This document shows, piece after piece, positions 45,888 to 57,527 of a stretch of 64,000 bases of DNA. Source of the stretch: Sparassis latifolia (lineage: Eukaryota; Basidiomycota; Agaricomycetes; Polyporales; Sparassidaceae). A program made the position numbers and the translations under genes. Numbering within the stretch: the first letter of the stretch is position 1; each line of letters starts with the position of its first letter. The stretch spans positions 2,542,001 to 2,606,000 of the forward strand of contig CM031557.1 of NCBI GenBank assembly GCA_018466975.1. Reading direction: 5' to 3'. The notes under the pieces were generated by a model. That model did no database searches, had not been told where the DNA came from, and saw only the letters and a list, made by a program, of their open reading frames with translations.

Positions 45888-46920
45888 AATGCAAATTAGA
45901 TGATTGTACTTGCTGTATTCCTTCTTGCTGACCCGACGCCGGAAATCGCGATGTATTTGTATATTTGTAAGACAGATGTATTATTGATCACTAGTTTTCT
46001 CGATATTTCGAAGAGCCTGACACGAAAGCGATGAGGGTCGTTCTGCCTGCAGGGTTCGTCAGTCCACGAGATGGGTGTTGTGCTTACGACTTGTTTCATG
46101 CCGAGCACACCTGGCAGACGTGATTTCGCAGTATATAGTGTGCAATTCGTGAGGGACGTGTACCAGGGCAGTACGAGGGAAACAATTCGGATGGTAGGTG
46201 AGTATTTGGCCCAATTCCAGTTGATCACCTACATCTTGTATTGCGAGAATTCAATTAACCAGTCATAACGCAAGCCAGGCTTCCATTGTATTGAAGGCAT
46301 ATGTAGTCTCGTTAAGTCGTGTCGACAGCGGGAAAAAATTATAACCAACAGCGACAAATTAGCAGCAGCATCACAGATGTCGATGACCACATACACCAGC
46401 GTGACGGACGCATAGCCGTGAGCAGTCCAGTACCGTCATCAAAGACCACGAAACGCATCAAGAGTGTCTGGCAAGATCTCACTGCAGAATAACAGTAGTA
46501 GATTGGGGAGAATGATTCGTGGATGTTCATACTCCTCACAGTCGCTTGCAAGTAGCATCATCGGGTGGCGAGATTCCAGAACAGAGACTTCCAGCAGCGG
46601 CAAGGAAATCATCCTCGGCTCGATGATATCCAACACTGAAATTCCAAGGCTTTTGGTATCATTCAATGAGAACTCTTCGGGGTTCTAGGATATGTGGGGT
46701 GAATCCTAAGGAGTGTCGAAAGGGGTACAGTAGAGTGAAGTTCCTTCAAAAGTTCGTTGACCTGCGCCTCGGGGCGCCACAAGGATATCAAATCACGTGG
46801 TCGCGAAAATCTCGCGCAAGCGCTCATCATATTCCTCTGAACACTTAGAGGACGGGACAGTTCATATACCTGCCGAAAGTCTGTAAACTTACTATCACTC
46901 TGTGCTGATCGGACCCTATC
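45888..46920. other. Intergenic upstream of MAK5
   Basis: One kilobase without a recognised gene. Open frames on both strands (for example plus 46464-46688, minus 46663-46956) lack family resemblance. Confidence 0.45.
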
Positions 46921-49900
46921 ATGACTGCCGGAAAACCAGGGGTGAAACGGAAACAAGGGCAGCTTCCATTACCCTCGCGCAAGAAGACCAAGACTGTACA
47001 TCTGACTACCGACGATCTTCCATGGAAGACCATTTCCCGACCCAAGGAGGCAGACTTAGGCGACGGTTTCGATGGTTTACTGGAATTGGAGGAGGTAGAC
47101 GACGTGCAAGTTGTGTATGAAGAGACAGAGGGAGGGAAGGTGGTCAAGTTTAAGGTGAGATCCTGGAATGCATTCATCGGAATGCGCCAAATGACTCAAG
47201 GTTGTTCACAGGTCGCAGGAGAAAAGTCCGAGGAAGATGAGAGAGGGGCAGCGCCTTCGGAGGATATGACAGTGCTAGATGAAGAGTCTCCAGAAGGAGA
47301 GGGCTCAGAGACCGTGCCAGACCTGCCTGAAGAATCGTTTGACTGTAGGTCTGCCCATATTCAAGGCGTTCGTCTCATCTTACCATCGCTATGACACCAG
47401 CAGAGAGCAAGATGCCCAACTGGCACCCATTCTCTCTCCATCCCAGATTATTTCGCGCATTACACTCTCAACAATTTCTGACCCCCACGCCAATACAAGC
47501 AGCCGCCCTTCCGCTTGCTCTGAAAGGGAGGGATGTCGTTGGCGTAGCGGAAACCGTGAGTGCTACTCGGCCATGTTCTTTGGTCATAATCTCATAGGGC
47601 ACGGCGCAGGGGTCCGGGAAAACGCTGGCGTATGGTTTGCCCATTTTGCACTATCTACTGATGCAAGCCACACATACGGCTGGAAAAACTGCCCAGAGTA
47701 GAAGAGAGCTACGCGCTCTCATCCTTGCTCCGACGCGCGAACTTGCACTCCAGGTCTCGTCTCATCTAAACACCTGTCTCAATCACCTGGCTGCAGAATC
47801 ATCAAGTGCAAGTGGAGACAACAAGGCCCAAGAGACGGACCAGGGCAGCTCAGTCCCGGCGGACGCAGAAACGAGTGAAGGGCAAGGCCGGAAGAAAGGA
47901 AAGGTGAAGCAAAAACGACAATCAGGAGATGTCACCGCGGGACCGAAGGGGCCGCCGCTCGTGAGCGTAGTGGCGATTGTGGGTGGGATGTCAGCACAAA
48001 AGCAGCGGCGTCTCCTCTCGCGGGGTGTTGATGTTCTCGTTGCTACTCCTGGGCGGCTTTGGGATATCATACAAGAGGTGAGTCGGCTGGACGAACTTAG
48101 CTGGTCCCCAAACTTTACTATTTACGCTCACGTTTTGATACCGTCCACCAGGATGACGAGTTGGCGAACCAGATTGAGAAGCTCAGATTTCTTGTTCTCG
48201 ATGAGGCGGATCGCATGATCGAAGCTGGACATTTCGCGGAGATGGAAAACATCCTGCGGCTCACGCTGCGCCAAGCAGAGTCAGTATGATTCGTTTTACT
48301 AGTGCTCATTCAGATGTGGGCCGCTCATTCGGTGCTTACGAATCTTGCAGAGACGACGAAGTCGAGCCTGTGCCAGATATGGGCCTCGGAGCTGCTGAGA
48401 GGGAGGACGCCGAAGATAGCAAGCAGGGTGTCAAGGAGGGCGAGATGCAGACGTTCGTGTTCTCAGCGACACTCAGTAAGGATCTGCAACGCAATCTAAA
48501 AAAGAGGGCGCGGCCTACAAAGAGGAGGAATGACAAACCGGCCTCTACGCTTGGTACGTCGCCGGTCATCTTCGTAAGAGAGTTTAGTCTGATGATACTA
48601 GACGACCTGCTTATGCGGCTTGACTTCCGCGATCCCTCGCCTGCGGTTATTGACCTGAGCCCTGAAGGCGGGGTGGTAGCTACCCTGCAGGAAAGCAAGA
48701 TTGAGTGTCTTTCGAGCGATAAGGTACATGATACGTCACCGTCGATGTCAATATAGCTGACAAGCCCTGGTCTCGCCCTCTCCAGGATGCATATCTGTAC
48801 TATTTCCTACTCAGATACCCAGGCCGAACGCTGGTGTTCCTCTCAGCTATCGACGGCATCCGAAGATTACTTCCACTTATGGATCTTCTCGGATTACCAG
48901 CCTTTCCCTTGCATTCACAACTGGAGCAGCGGCAGCGATTGAAGAACCTTGATCGGTGCGAATACGTTAAAGTCGGCCCTCTTACCCGCACCGCAAAGCT
49001 GATCCTGTCGTTCGAACATCGCTGTCAGATTCAAATCGACTCCTCATGGTGTCCTCCTGGCGACGGACGTTGCAGCCCGTGGGCTGGATATTCCTGCGGT
49101 CGATCACGTCGTACACTACCAGGCTCCCCGCACGGCTGACGCGTACGTGCACCGCAATGGGCGAACCGCGCGCGCGATGCGGCGCGGTTTCAGTCTCCTG
49201 ATGTGTGCGCCGGACGAGCGCAAAATCGTCCGCGCGTTGATGCGCAGTCTCGGCAGGCGTATGTTAACTCTACAAATCGATTCTTCTGACCTTTCTAATG
49301 CAGTTGGTCAAATGCAGAAGATGAGATTCCCGAGATGCCGATGGAGCTTCATATGCTCGACAAGCTGAAGGCACGCACCCAGCTGGCGCGCCAGATCGAC
49401 TCTGCGCAGCACAAGGTGCGAAAAGAGAACCACGATCGCAACTGGCTGAAAGAGGCGGCGGAGGCTATGGAGATTGAGCTGGACTCTGACTTCGCGAGGT
49501 GAGTAGGCGTTTCATTCGCAATTTGACGACGTGCTTACGCTCTTCAATTTGTTTGAGTGCATCCGAGGGGGAAGGCGAAAGTGCGCCGTCCAAGCGAGTG
49601 CGCAAGGCCACGAACGCGAAGACGGCGGCGATGAAAGCCGAGCTCAAGCAGCTACTTGCTCAGCCCCTCGTCGCGCGTGGCGTGTCGACGCGGTATATCA
49701 CGTCTGGCAGCACATCTATCGCGGACGACATGCTCGCGGGTGAATGTGCGCGTGATAGTCCACTCGAACTGACCAACCACTGATATGAACTGATTAGACC
49801 ATGAAACTATGGTTGGACTGAAGAAGGTGGAAGCGGGTAGCGATTTGGTACCCGTAAAGAAGCGCAAGAAGTCGAAGGTGAAGGCAGAGGTTGAGGAGTG

Positions 49901-49925
49901 GAATGGATTCAGCTCTGAAAACTGA
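46921..49925 (+). CDS. MAK5: DEAD-box ATP-dependent RNA helicase MAK5 (DDX24-like)
   Basis: Mak5 is a nucleolar helicase for 60S ribosomal subunit assembly. The basic N-terminus ([20 protein letters not shown]) and acidic stretch precede the helicase core. The Q-motif region is [20 protein letters not shown] with [14 protein letters not shown]; motif I (AETGSGKT) is restored by a 54-bp intron ending GCGCAG. Then come [13 protein letters not shown], a charged insert, [32 protein letters not shown] in [18 protein letters not shown] in [71 protein letters not shown] and [10 protein letters not shown]. The inserts between motifs Ia, Ib and II are typical of Mak5. The C-terminus is Lys-rich; the stop is TGA at 49923-49925. 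About ten short introns. Confidence 0.94.
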
Positions 49926-50324
49926 TCGCTTCAAATTCTGTGTGGATCTTTGATTTGCTGAATTTCACATGTGCACACCTTTGCAGGAAGAGTCTTGTGA
50001 GACTCAGTCACCAGTGCTTCGGCCCTATCTATAGCAGTCACTAATTACAGGGCCTCCTTTTGTACACGAGTTTGCGATCTCAGTGAGTGGAGCGTACTAG
50101 TATTTCAGTCGATGGATGATGCATTTTCTCACTCTGGTGAGCATGATTTGCACCAGTAAGAGGACTCAGTACTCAGTGACAGTATCGCACGTGGTGTGAC
50201 TACTGCTTCAGCCAGTGAGGGACTTTTGAGCTTGGAGGCAGACAAGGACTTTACGAAAAGAATTCTAGCTATTCTCAAGTCTCTACCCTACGTCATCATC
50301 GATCATCGATCATCAACTAGTCGG
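49926..50324. other. Intergenic downstream of MAK5
   Basis: Holds the MAK5 3' flank. A 14-mer ACTCAGTACTCAGT at 50164-50177 is the reverse complement of one at 29129-29142. No gene is supported. Confidence 0.4.
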
Positions 50325-51077
50325 TCGCTCATCAAGTATTGTTCTGTGACGATATTCTTTCAGAAATCCTCGGCTATTTGTCGTCTGACCGCAATGAACT
50401 CGCGCAGCTTGCTGTGCTATGTAAGGCATTCTCCAATTCCGTGTTGGACTAGTGTTGGGCCTATTGTGGAAGGAGGTGCCGAAGTTGCTGCCATTGCTGA
50501 AGATTTTACTTGTGCAAGTGGTGCACCATGGGGACACAAAATTATATGTGCCCTTTCGACGTTGAGCTACCAATTTGTCTCTCACTTACGATCCTCTTTC
50601 CAACATAGATATTAGGCTTTCAAGACCGCTACTGGAGTTATACCAGTTGAGCCATGTGTCACTATGGTTGTCTTATTCACTTGGTCACCGATGACATCCA
50701 CGATATGGCGATGGCATGGCCCATGTTCACAGAGCTTAGCTTGGAGTGCATTTCCAGGCAAATTTATGTCCATTCACTGGCAGGTCTTGGTCATCACTGC
50801 CCTAAGCTCGAGAAATTCAGTCTTCCTTCAATTTCACTTGGATCTTCTCACCAATTGCGGGAGCTTCAATAACGGGAGGTTGGGGTGGCGGAAAGCAATA
50901 ATGCTCGTGACATTTTACTTCTGGGACAGATTCTGGATAGCCTATTTCCCAATGCCCGGATCATCGTCTCTTTGGAACAGCTCCGACCGCTTAATGATGT
51001 TGTGGTTGCGCTACAACGTACACGAACCCAGCAATTGGAACGTGTTTCTGGAAGACGCTGATTTGAAGTTGCACTAG
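50325..51077 (+). pseudogene. F-box protein pseudogene, internally deleted paralogue of the 51.65-kb gene
   Basis: An F-box-like start is readable at about 50345-50452 (DDILSEILGYLSSDRNELAQ, then AVLCKAFSNSVLD followed by TAG). After frame changes, the sequence matches the C-terminal part of the intact neighbour: VTDDIHDMAMAWPMFTELSL against TAEDIHDMAVSWRTLTSLRI, then GLGHHCPKLEKFSLPS against FARHCPDLCTLALPT, and ARDILLLGQILDSLFPNARI. The 200-plus residues lying between the F-box and EDIHDMA in the intact gene are missing. Stops at several positions, including TAA after LRELQ near 50871, show that it is broken. Confidence 0.7.
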
Positions 51078-51651
51078 TGACCTTGCAAGCATGTCCCAGA
51101 CAACGCGTGGTTCATCTCGCCGTGGGTAATATTCACAGTTGTGATAGAATCCCGAGTTTCCACCATATCTCAGTTTCTCGCTATTTGGAGTCCTCCATTG
51201 GACAGCACAGGATATTGGTCACCATGCTTGTCTTTGCTCAATTTCGCATTCCCAGATGTATCGGACTATTGGACCTTAATTATCGTGTCGGATTGGAATT
51301 TAATATCCTATACTATGTGCGAGACTGCTGCACGAACTTCATGCGATTCTTTGTATTTATTCAATCATTGTCGGATAGATCACGGGATTGTGCCGTAGAG
51401 GACGTTGTTCGAGTGGCCGCACGGTATTTGTTGTGGCTACCACCTTCACCTACTCTCATCGGAGGAATGCTCACTTCACTTCACTGCTCGATTGCGTTGC
51501 CCTTTATTTGTTAGCTCTCTATCTCCCTGTCGTGTCCTTTGAACGCGTACTCTGGACAAGAATTCAGTTGAGTGGTACAGTAGCCTCTTCAGGCTGATTA
51601 CTGACACGAAGCATTGCAGCATCCTCTCAACGCATTTATAAACTCGTTGCA
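51078..51651. other. Spacer between F-box pseudogene and F-box gene
   Basis: Open frames on the plus strand (51077-51514, 51141-51398) have no recognised domain and may be further decay products of the same locus. The right end is the promoter of the intact F-box gene. Confidence 0.35.
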
Positions 51652-53291
51652 ATGCTCCATCCAGCCCTCCGCATTGATGAGATCCTGCGCAAGATTTTCG
51701 CCTATCTTTCCGCAGATCGCCAAAGCGTTGCAAGGGTTGCTCGCACATGCAAAGTTTTCTCAGATGTTGCACTGTGCTTGTTATGGAGTGAATTGGAATC
51801 ACTCCTGCCATTGCTTCGATTATTCCCAACGTTTGTTCGAGTTCCCGAAGACAGCCCAAAGAACCAGAAGAAATACGCAGCATTATATGTGCGTGCCACC
51901 CTCTACTGACCAGTGCAGACACATTACTGACGGTCGTGAAATCTCTACAGGTCTTGCATGGTTCTTCAGATCAGCAGTGGGAGCGGTTCCTGTGCTATGC
52001 CGGGCGTGTACACGTCTGGCGACACGTCGTGTTGGAGTACCGCGTTCACCCGTCTGTTTTTCCTCAGCTGATCCTTCGGGCTCGCGGCCAACCCATATTC
52101 ACGGCACTTCGTTCCCTCGAGTGGGAAGAGCCATTCCCATTGAGTATGGAACTGATAGGGTTCCTATCTCCGTCTCTCCGGGACATAACGATCAGCGTCC
52201 GGGTCAAGGACGGGCACTCTTCCATGGTACAAGATGGCGTTGTCAGTGGCGTTGTCGGAACATTGCTGTCCCATGCGCCGTCCCTTGAATATCTATACAT
52301 TGACGCAATGCTACCCCTAGGTGCCGTCCAGATGTTGGGATGTTTCGCAGGACTGCGGTATCTGACGGTCGGATCACAGCTCGCCCCTCAAGAGGTGATG
52401 ACATACTTTGGCCACATGGAGAATCTCAAAGAGCTAGCAGTCGTCCTGGGTCGTTCCGAGTCGTACTGCTACCAATCCAGGCTCGGTGTACCTACCACGA
52501 CGGAAAGACCCAGTGCCGAAGGTTCATTTCCGGCATTGCGAGCACTCGATGTAATGGGAGAATTTCGCTTCGTCCGCGAGTTGATGTCAGCTATTCCCTC
52601 TGATGGGATCGAATCCCTCAGTATCAATGGCATGGATGGCACCGGATGGCATGACTACCACGAGACTCTCAACGTGCTCGCTTCAAAATTTGCCAAAACT
52701 CTGCGGAAGCTTGAGCTGTTGTGGCGTAGACATTGTTGCGAACCCGTCCCAGGTGTCAATGATTGGCCCAAAACTTTTGAGGCAATAAGGCCTTTGTTGA
52801 AGGTGCGACTCGCAGACGTACAACTCAAATTCCACGGGATCGCGATAACATTGACTGCGGAAGATATCCATGACATGGCTGTGTCCTGGCGCACCCTCAC
52901 TTCACTGCGTATCTCAACCTGTGGTGCTGTCGTGGAAGTTCCTCCTGCTCATTCCTTAAGTGAGTTTGCTCGTCATTGCCCAGACCTCTGCACTTTGGCA
53001 CTTCCGACTCTGCTCCCGGAGTTCTCGTCTACTCGTGATACCAAACTACATCCAGTTTTACCGCATGGCCTACAGGAGCTGCTATTCGCGGACAACAGCG
53101 AATTTTGGAAGCACGATGTTCGTGAGGCCTCACGATTCCTGTTTCGCTTATTCCCTGATGTACAACTCGGGGTAACAGACTCCGACTCGGATTCTTGTCT
53201 GAGACCCATGCGCTTGAATAAGGCGCTGGCTAAGCTACGTACTAACTTGAAGGACGTTCGACGCCGTGAAGGGTGGATTTCGAGTTGTTGA
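51652..53291 (+). CDS. F-box protein with leucine-rich C-terminal region
   Basis: F-box proteins recruit substrates to SCF ubiquitin ligases. Two exons (51652-51888 and 51951-53291, 62-bp intron) encode 525 residues. The F-box lies at the N-terminus: DEILRKIFAYLSADRQSVAR, ARTCKVFSDVALCLLWSELE. The second exon opens VLHGSSDQQWERFLCYAGRV and continues with LRR-like stretches: PSLRDITISVRVKDGHSSMV, HAPSLEYLYIDAMLPLG, GLRYLTVGSQLAPQEVMTYF, MENLKELAVVLG. The C-terminus ends DVRRREGWISSC. This is a large lineage-specific family in agaricomycetes, so the substrate is unknown. A decayed relative lies immediately upstream. Confidence 0.83.
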
Positions 53292-53638
53292 CCATCACAT
53301 TGTTGGTCTTGAACATGGACTTCAAACTGTTGTTCCGATCCTTTATTTTCTACATCAAAGACGTCTCTTCAAGTTGTTCATTTCCAAAAAGGTATCTAAT
53401 ATTTGTACACATTGCGTATGGTACTATCATAGATTTGCATGGATATTCAGATGTTGTGAACCTTCACTGGTGCATCTTGAACATGTCGAAACCGAGGAAG
53501 GAACACCCGCGGAGGTGGCGCGCGATCCGCTTACCATTTTTGGGCGAGACGCTCCGACCATCTTCCGAGAGTTCTTTCACTGTTCAGACGCCCACTTCAC
53601 CCATAAAGACTCGAGTTTAGCATACTGTACAGCTAGAC
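53292..53638. other. Intergenic
   Basis: 3' flank of the F-box gene and promoter of the next ORF. No coding sequence is supported. Confidence 0.45.
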
Positions 53639-54254
53639 ATGGACTCCTCCACCTCCACACCACCACCCTCTCCTCTTCACGCTCGTTTCTCACATACCTC
53701 CCGCACCATGCCTCTCAGCGTGTCCGACGTTGCGAACATTTTTGTCAGAATGCGCCGGTACCAGTCAAAGGCAAACACCCACCGTATCGAGTCATCGTCG
53801 GGCGACCCACAGACACACCCTGTATTGGACGGCGAGGGCGTCGTCTCGGAGCGCAGAGTTCCTCTGGTGCAGGAGGACGATTTTGTGTGTCGGGACGCGG
53901 TGGACGTCGTGAAGCTGCTACGGGCGGTCCGTGCGACACTCTACGAGAACGCAGAGACTCTAGGCGGCAGTGTTCTTGTAGACGAACAGTGAGTTTATGT
54001 CTTTCCATGAATAGGCAGGAGTATTGACAAAAGAGTCGTGTAGATGGACGTGCAGTATATCCGTTCCAAGGCATCGCAATGACAGGACGTACAAAGTGCA
54101 TGTGAGGTTTTTTCATGCCACCAGGATGGGTGCATTTTTTTGTCCTGACAGGCTATTTAGATCCAGTACACCGCGTCCGCCGCACGTTCGGATAGAAACG
54201 ACCCACAAAGACCCGTGGCCATGGAGAGAGCCAGAGGTGTACCAGGACTCATGA
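53639..54254 (+). CDS. Hypothetical protein, unrecognised family
   Basis: The ATG at 53639 opens MDSSTSTPPPSPLHARFSHT, followed by LSVSDVANIFVRMRRYQSKA and an acidic middle (VQEDDFVCRDAVDVVKLLRA). A short intron (GTGAGT after VLVDEQ, acceptor before TGGACGTGC) leads to WTCSISVPRHRNDRTYKVHV and a tail ending WPWREPEVYQDS at the TGA. No domain is identified; the Ser/Pro-rich N-terminus suggests a disordered region. A further short intron in the second exon cannot be excluded. Confidence 0.5.
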
Positions 54255-54785
54255 CCATTGTCAGCAGGCACGACTAATATTTTGGAACCCCCACATTCCT
54301 TCGAATGGACGTTCTATGGACCTCACCACCGATATCTTATTTATAGAGTACTATAATAATTTCCGCGCTGTACCACAACCTCGCTGCACTTATCTTGCAA
54401 TTGTACCATCATTCGTTGATGAACTACACGTTACTGTATTTGTCTTGTAGGAGCTTTGTTTCAACGTACATACATAGATCGTAGATTGATATCATTTTTC
54501 CTTGATCACATACCCGCCTTCCGTAAATTGCATTCTCAACGCCAAAAGCGTAAGAAGTATTTCGACTATGAACATAGTTACATTCCTCTGACGTACAAAC
54601 CAAGCCAAAATTTAAGCAAGGGATAATATTGTACGCTCTTCGCCGAGCCAACATGATCGCCAGTCCTGCAGCTGTGAGCCCAGGAGAAATATCGCGACTT
54701 GCTCGAAGTAAATGTCGAGTTCTGGAAAAGTGCACTGAATGATATCACTAATTTTGATGGTTGAAGGTTGATGGACCTCTTACCT
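54255..54785. other. Intergenic
   Basis: AT-rich. No recognised coding sequence. Confidence 0.4.
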
Positions 54786-54955
54786 TCAAGTGGGATTTAC
54801 ACCCTTGGTCTCGGGGAGCAATGCCTGCAAGATAAACGGGGATCAGACTCCACTTATTTAGTCTTTGGTTCCCCAGAGGGCTCTTACCCAGAAGAGGAGT
54901 CCGTTACACTCAGAAGCCGCATACGGGAAAGACGAGATAGAACTGCCACCCTGAG
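54786..54955 (-). pseudogene. Sugar-transporter (MFS, SP family) C-terminal remnant
   Basis: On the minus strand, GWQFYLVF (54928-54951) is followed, after stops and a possible GTAAGA-to-TTGCAG intron, by ALLPETKGVNPT and TGA (54786-54788). A GWxFYxVF helix followed by PETKG is the usual C-terminal arrangement of fungal sugar transporters. Intervening stop codons show that this copy is broken. Further upstream (55100-55600, minus) only vague hydrophobic fragments such as IIGYLLLAAFIS remain. The identification rests on two short motifs in the correct order. Confidence 0.4.
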
Positions 54956-55889
54956 AACAGAGTTAGCATAGAGAAGGGAGAACCGTGTAAGTCAACACTG
55001 ATGAAAACCACGCTCCGATGTTATCGAACGCTCGAAGGCAAATCTGTGCGATCATAAACGGAGGAACGTCATCCAAAGTCCATGCAGACGATGATTGGTC
55101 ACACACTTAGGAATTCACGCAGCAGAAGAGGTGATCGCATCTCTTTCGCGCGACTCGCGCTATTGAATATCTCGACAGGAATCTGAAAAGGCGCTCAGTT
55201 GAAAATTTAGCATGACGTACTGCCCACGACAGAGGTCCACAGCAGGCTGAGAACACCAGGTTGAGAACACCAGGTTGAACTGTAGGACTGCTCACCCCCA
55301 ATGCTCCGGTGCACAATCTCCGCCTGGCAGAGCGCACAAGCACGGAAAGCATGCTGATCCCCATGCTCGCACAGAACCGGCCGCCGTGCATGAAGTGGAT
55401 ATGGAGACCTGCCGACGGACCATGTCTACTACGGAGCCGAAATATATGTTTCTGCGAGCGCACTGTGAGATGGGAGTGCAAAATAGGTGCAGGACCACTC
55501 ACGAGATGAACGCGGCGAGCAGGAGGTACCCTATAATAACCCCCTGTGCTGTCGCGTTATCTTCGTGGAGAACTAAAGAGGAAGATTTAAAATCAAAAGT
55601 CCGAACATCCCCTGCATGAAGTCTTGTGCTGTCGAGCTTCTGGCCATGCAGAGCTCTCGGTACCCATGCGGTCTGGAGGAAGACACCAAAAGTGCGGGGA
55701 AGAGTGTAGGTAGGTTTCTGTCGAGAAAGGACAAGATTTTGCGATGTTGCCATCGGTATGTCACGGGGAAGATTAGGAGAGATCATGGAATTCGACTACT
55801 AGAGCAGCTTGTCGAGCTGTCGAGGTCTGCCTGTCCGCGAACCGTACGGGTCAGCGAGGTCGAAGTGCAGTATATCAAACGGAGCAGTC
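54956..55889. other. Decayed region between sugar-transporter and GH51 remnants
   Basis: Overlapping open frames on both strands are not recognisable. A short direct duplication with the core GGTTGAGAACACCA occurs near 55245-55280. It may contain the rest of the transporter remnant and the GH51 N-terminus. Confidence 0.35.
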
Positions 55890-57527
55890 AATCCACCTCG
55901 TCAGCCCGCCATGTCCTCGGAAGCAGTTCGTCGAAACGCCGCGAGAGCTCCTTACGCCGGAGGGGTTCCGAAAGGACGTGCTGGGGGTACTGCGGGACGA
56001 ATTGTACATGCCGCTCGTGAGATGGCCTGTTGGAAACTATGTCAGTTCGTACCACTGGGAGGACGGGATCAGCCACCCGGAGCAGAGGAAGAGGAGACGT
56101 GAGTTCGCGTGGGATGGAGAGGAGAGCAATGCGTTTGGCACTGATGAGGACGTGTATGGCATGACCTCTCGGAATGATTGCGACCCGACTTCGCTACACA
56201 GGCGACACGTACGTCTCATTCGTACGATTGCCTCCTCCTTCCTTATAACACAAGTGCGATCCAGTAAGTATGCCAAGCGCCATCGGAAGAACACAGGCGA
56301 CGACGAATCGTGCAACGTGATGTATTGGGGTCTCGGCAATGAGGTCCACGGAGAGTGGTAAGCTGGACAAGAACCAGCAGCAGCATATGGAACGAAAGCG
56401 CGTCAATTGGCACACATTATTCGGCTAGTTGACCATCCGCTAAGCTCATCAGTTGCGAAGAGGCGGGACTGAACCACTGGGATGGAGTCGTGTTGAACGA
56501 GATTGCAGAACAAGTTGACTTGCACAGGTACGGCATCGTCACGGTTGTCGGGAAGCAAATACTACTTGAGCTGAGACCCGGTACGACAGTAGACCGGATT
56601 CAGTCTGAGCGACCGCACTGAGACACAAACCGAGTACGCTCGTACAGTGTATGGTCCTGATGCTGCCGAGTATTCATTGAGGTTTGCAAAGGACTAATCA
56701 ACCAAGCGGTAAGTCCATACCTAGGACAATGCAGCAATATCAGCTGATTGTGCACTTAGAGGTTTGCAAAAACAGTCAACCGGCCTATCATGATGAGCAT
56801 GGTGTTTGGGACGAGAATGTTGATCAGTGTTGCAAGGCGTAGTATCCCATGCATGCTCACAGACCTCTGGAATACCAGGAACACCGGCAAATGGCATGCA
56901 GTAGTTCTACACTATGACCGACGCACTGGCAATGGCATCTTGGCTGAATGTGTTTATACGACAAGTAGAGATCATCGATATTGCCTGTATCGCTCAGAGC
57001 GTGAACGTGATATCTCCTTTGATGACCAGATAGGTAACTCGCCGATCGCAGACGGCATGGGAAGTGATGATATTGGCGACAGTCCAACAGGCCTGTTCAG
57101 GCGAACGATCTACTACCCATTGTACCTCTTCTCGTGATACATGCGTGGATGCGTGTCAGTCCGAGTATCGGTGTTGTTATCCATTTTACAAACTGGATCT
57201 ACAGCATAAAAGGACACTCGCCAGACCTTGATGCATCAGCGGTAATTCACATGTCCGAAGCAGGACAGAGGAGTTTGCGAATTGCGGTAGGAGTGAGACA
57301 AAGAGCTATGAAGTGTAAGTGACAGTAGCGTCTGAGGACATTGCAGACAGGGGAGTAGAGATCCACGAATTGTGGCATAGATCGGACGTGAACTTGACCA
57401 CGGGGGGAGCGAGAACGAGGTCAATGTGAAGACGAGGAAAGAAAACTGGACAAAGTGGAAGTTTTGCGAGGACTACTTTATGATGTTGCTGATTTCGAAT
57501 CTGAATCGAGATACAACTGCAGTTTGA
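55890..57527 (+). pseudogene. GH51 alpha-L-arabinofuranosidase pseudogene
   Basis: GH51 enzymes release L-arabinose from arabinan and arabinoxylan. Segments in the family order are visible: TPEGFRKDVLGVLRDELYMP, LVRWPVGNYVSSYHWEDGI, EFAWDGEESNAFGTDE, VMYWGLGNEVHGEW (acid/base Glu at 56341-56343), KLISCEEAGLNHWDGVVLNE, GPDAAE, DEHGVWDENVDQCC (nucleophile motif, normally DEWxVWD), IAQSVNVISPLMT, SPTGLFRRTIYYPLYLFS, LDASAVIH, GVEIHELWHRSDVN, and VNVKTRKENWTKWKF near the end. They lie in different frames: TAA directly after GEW (56359-56361) where Gln is expected, a one-base loss before KLISCEE, and further frameshifts near 56680 and 56790. No recognisable N-terminus. It is a broken gene. Confidence 0.8.
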
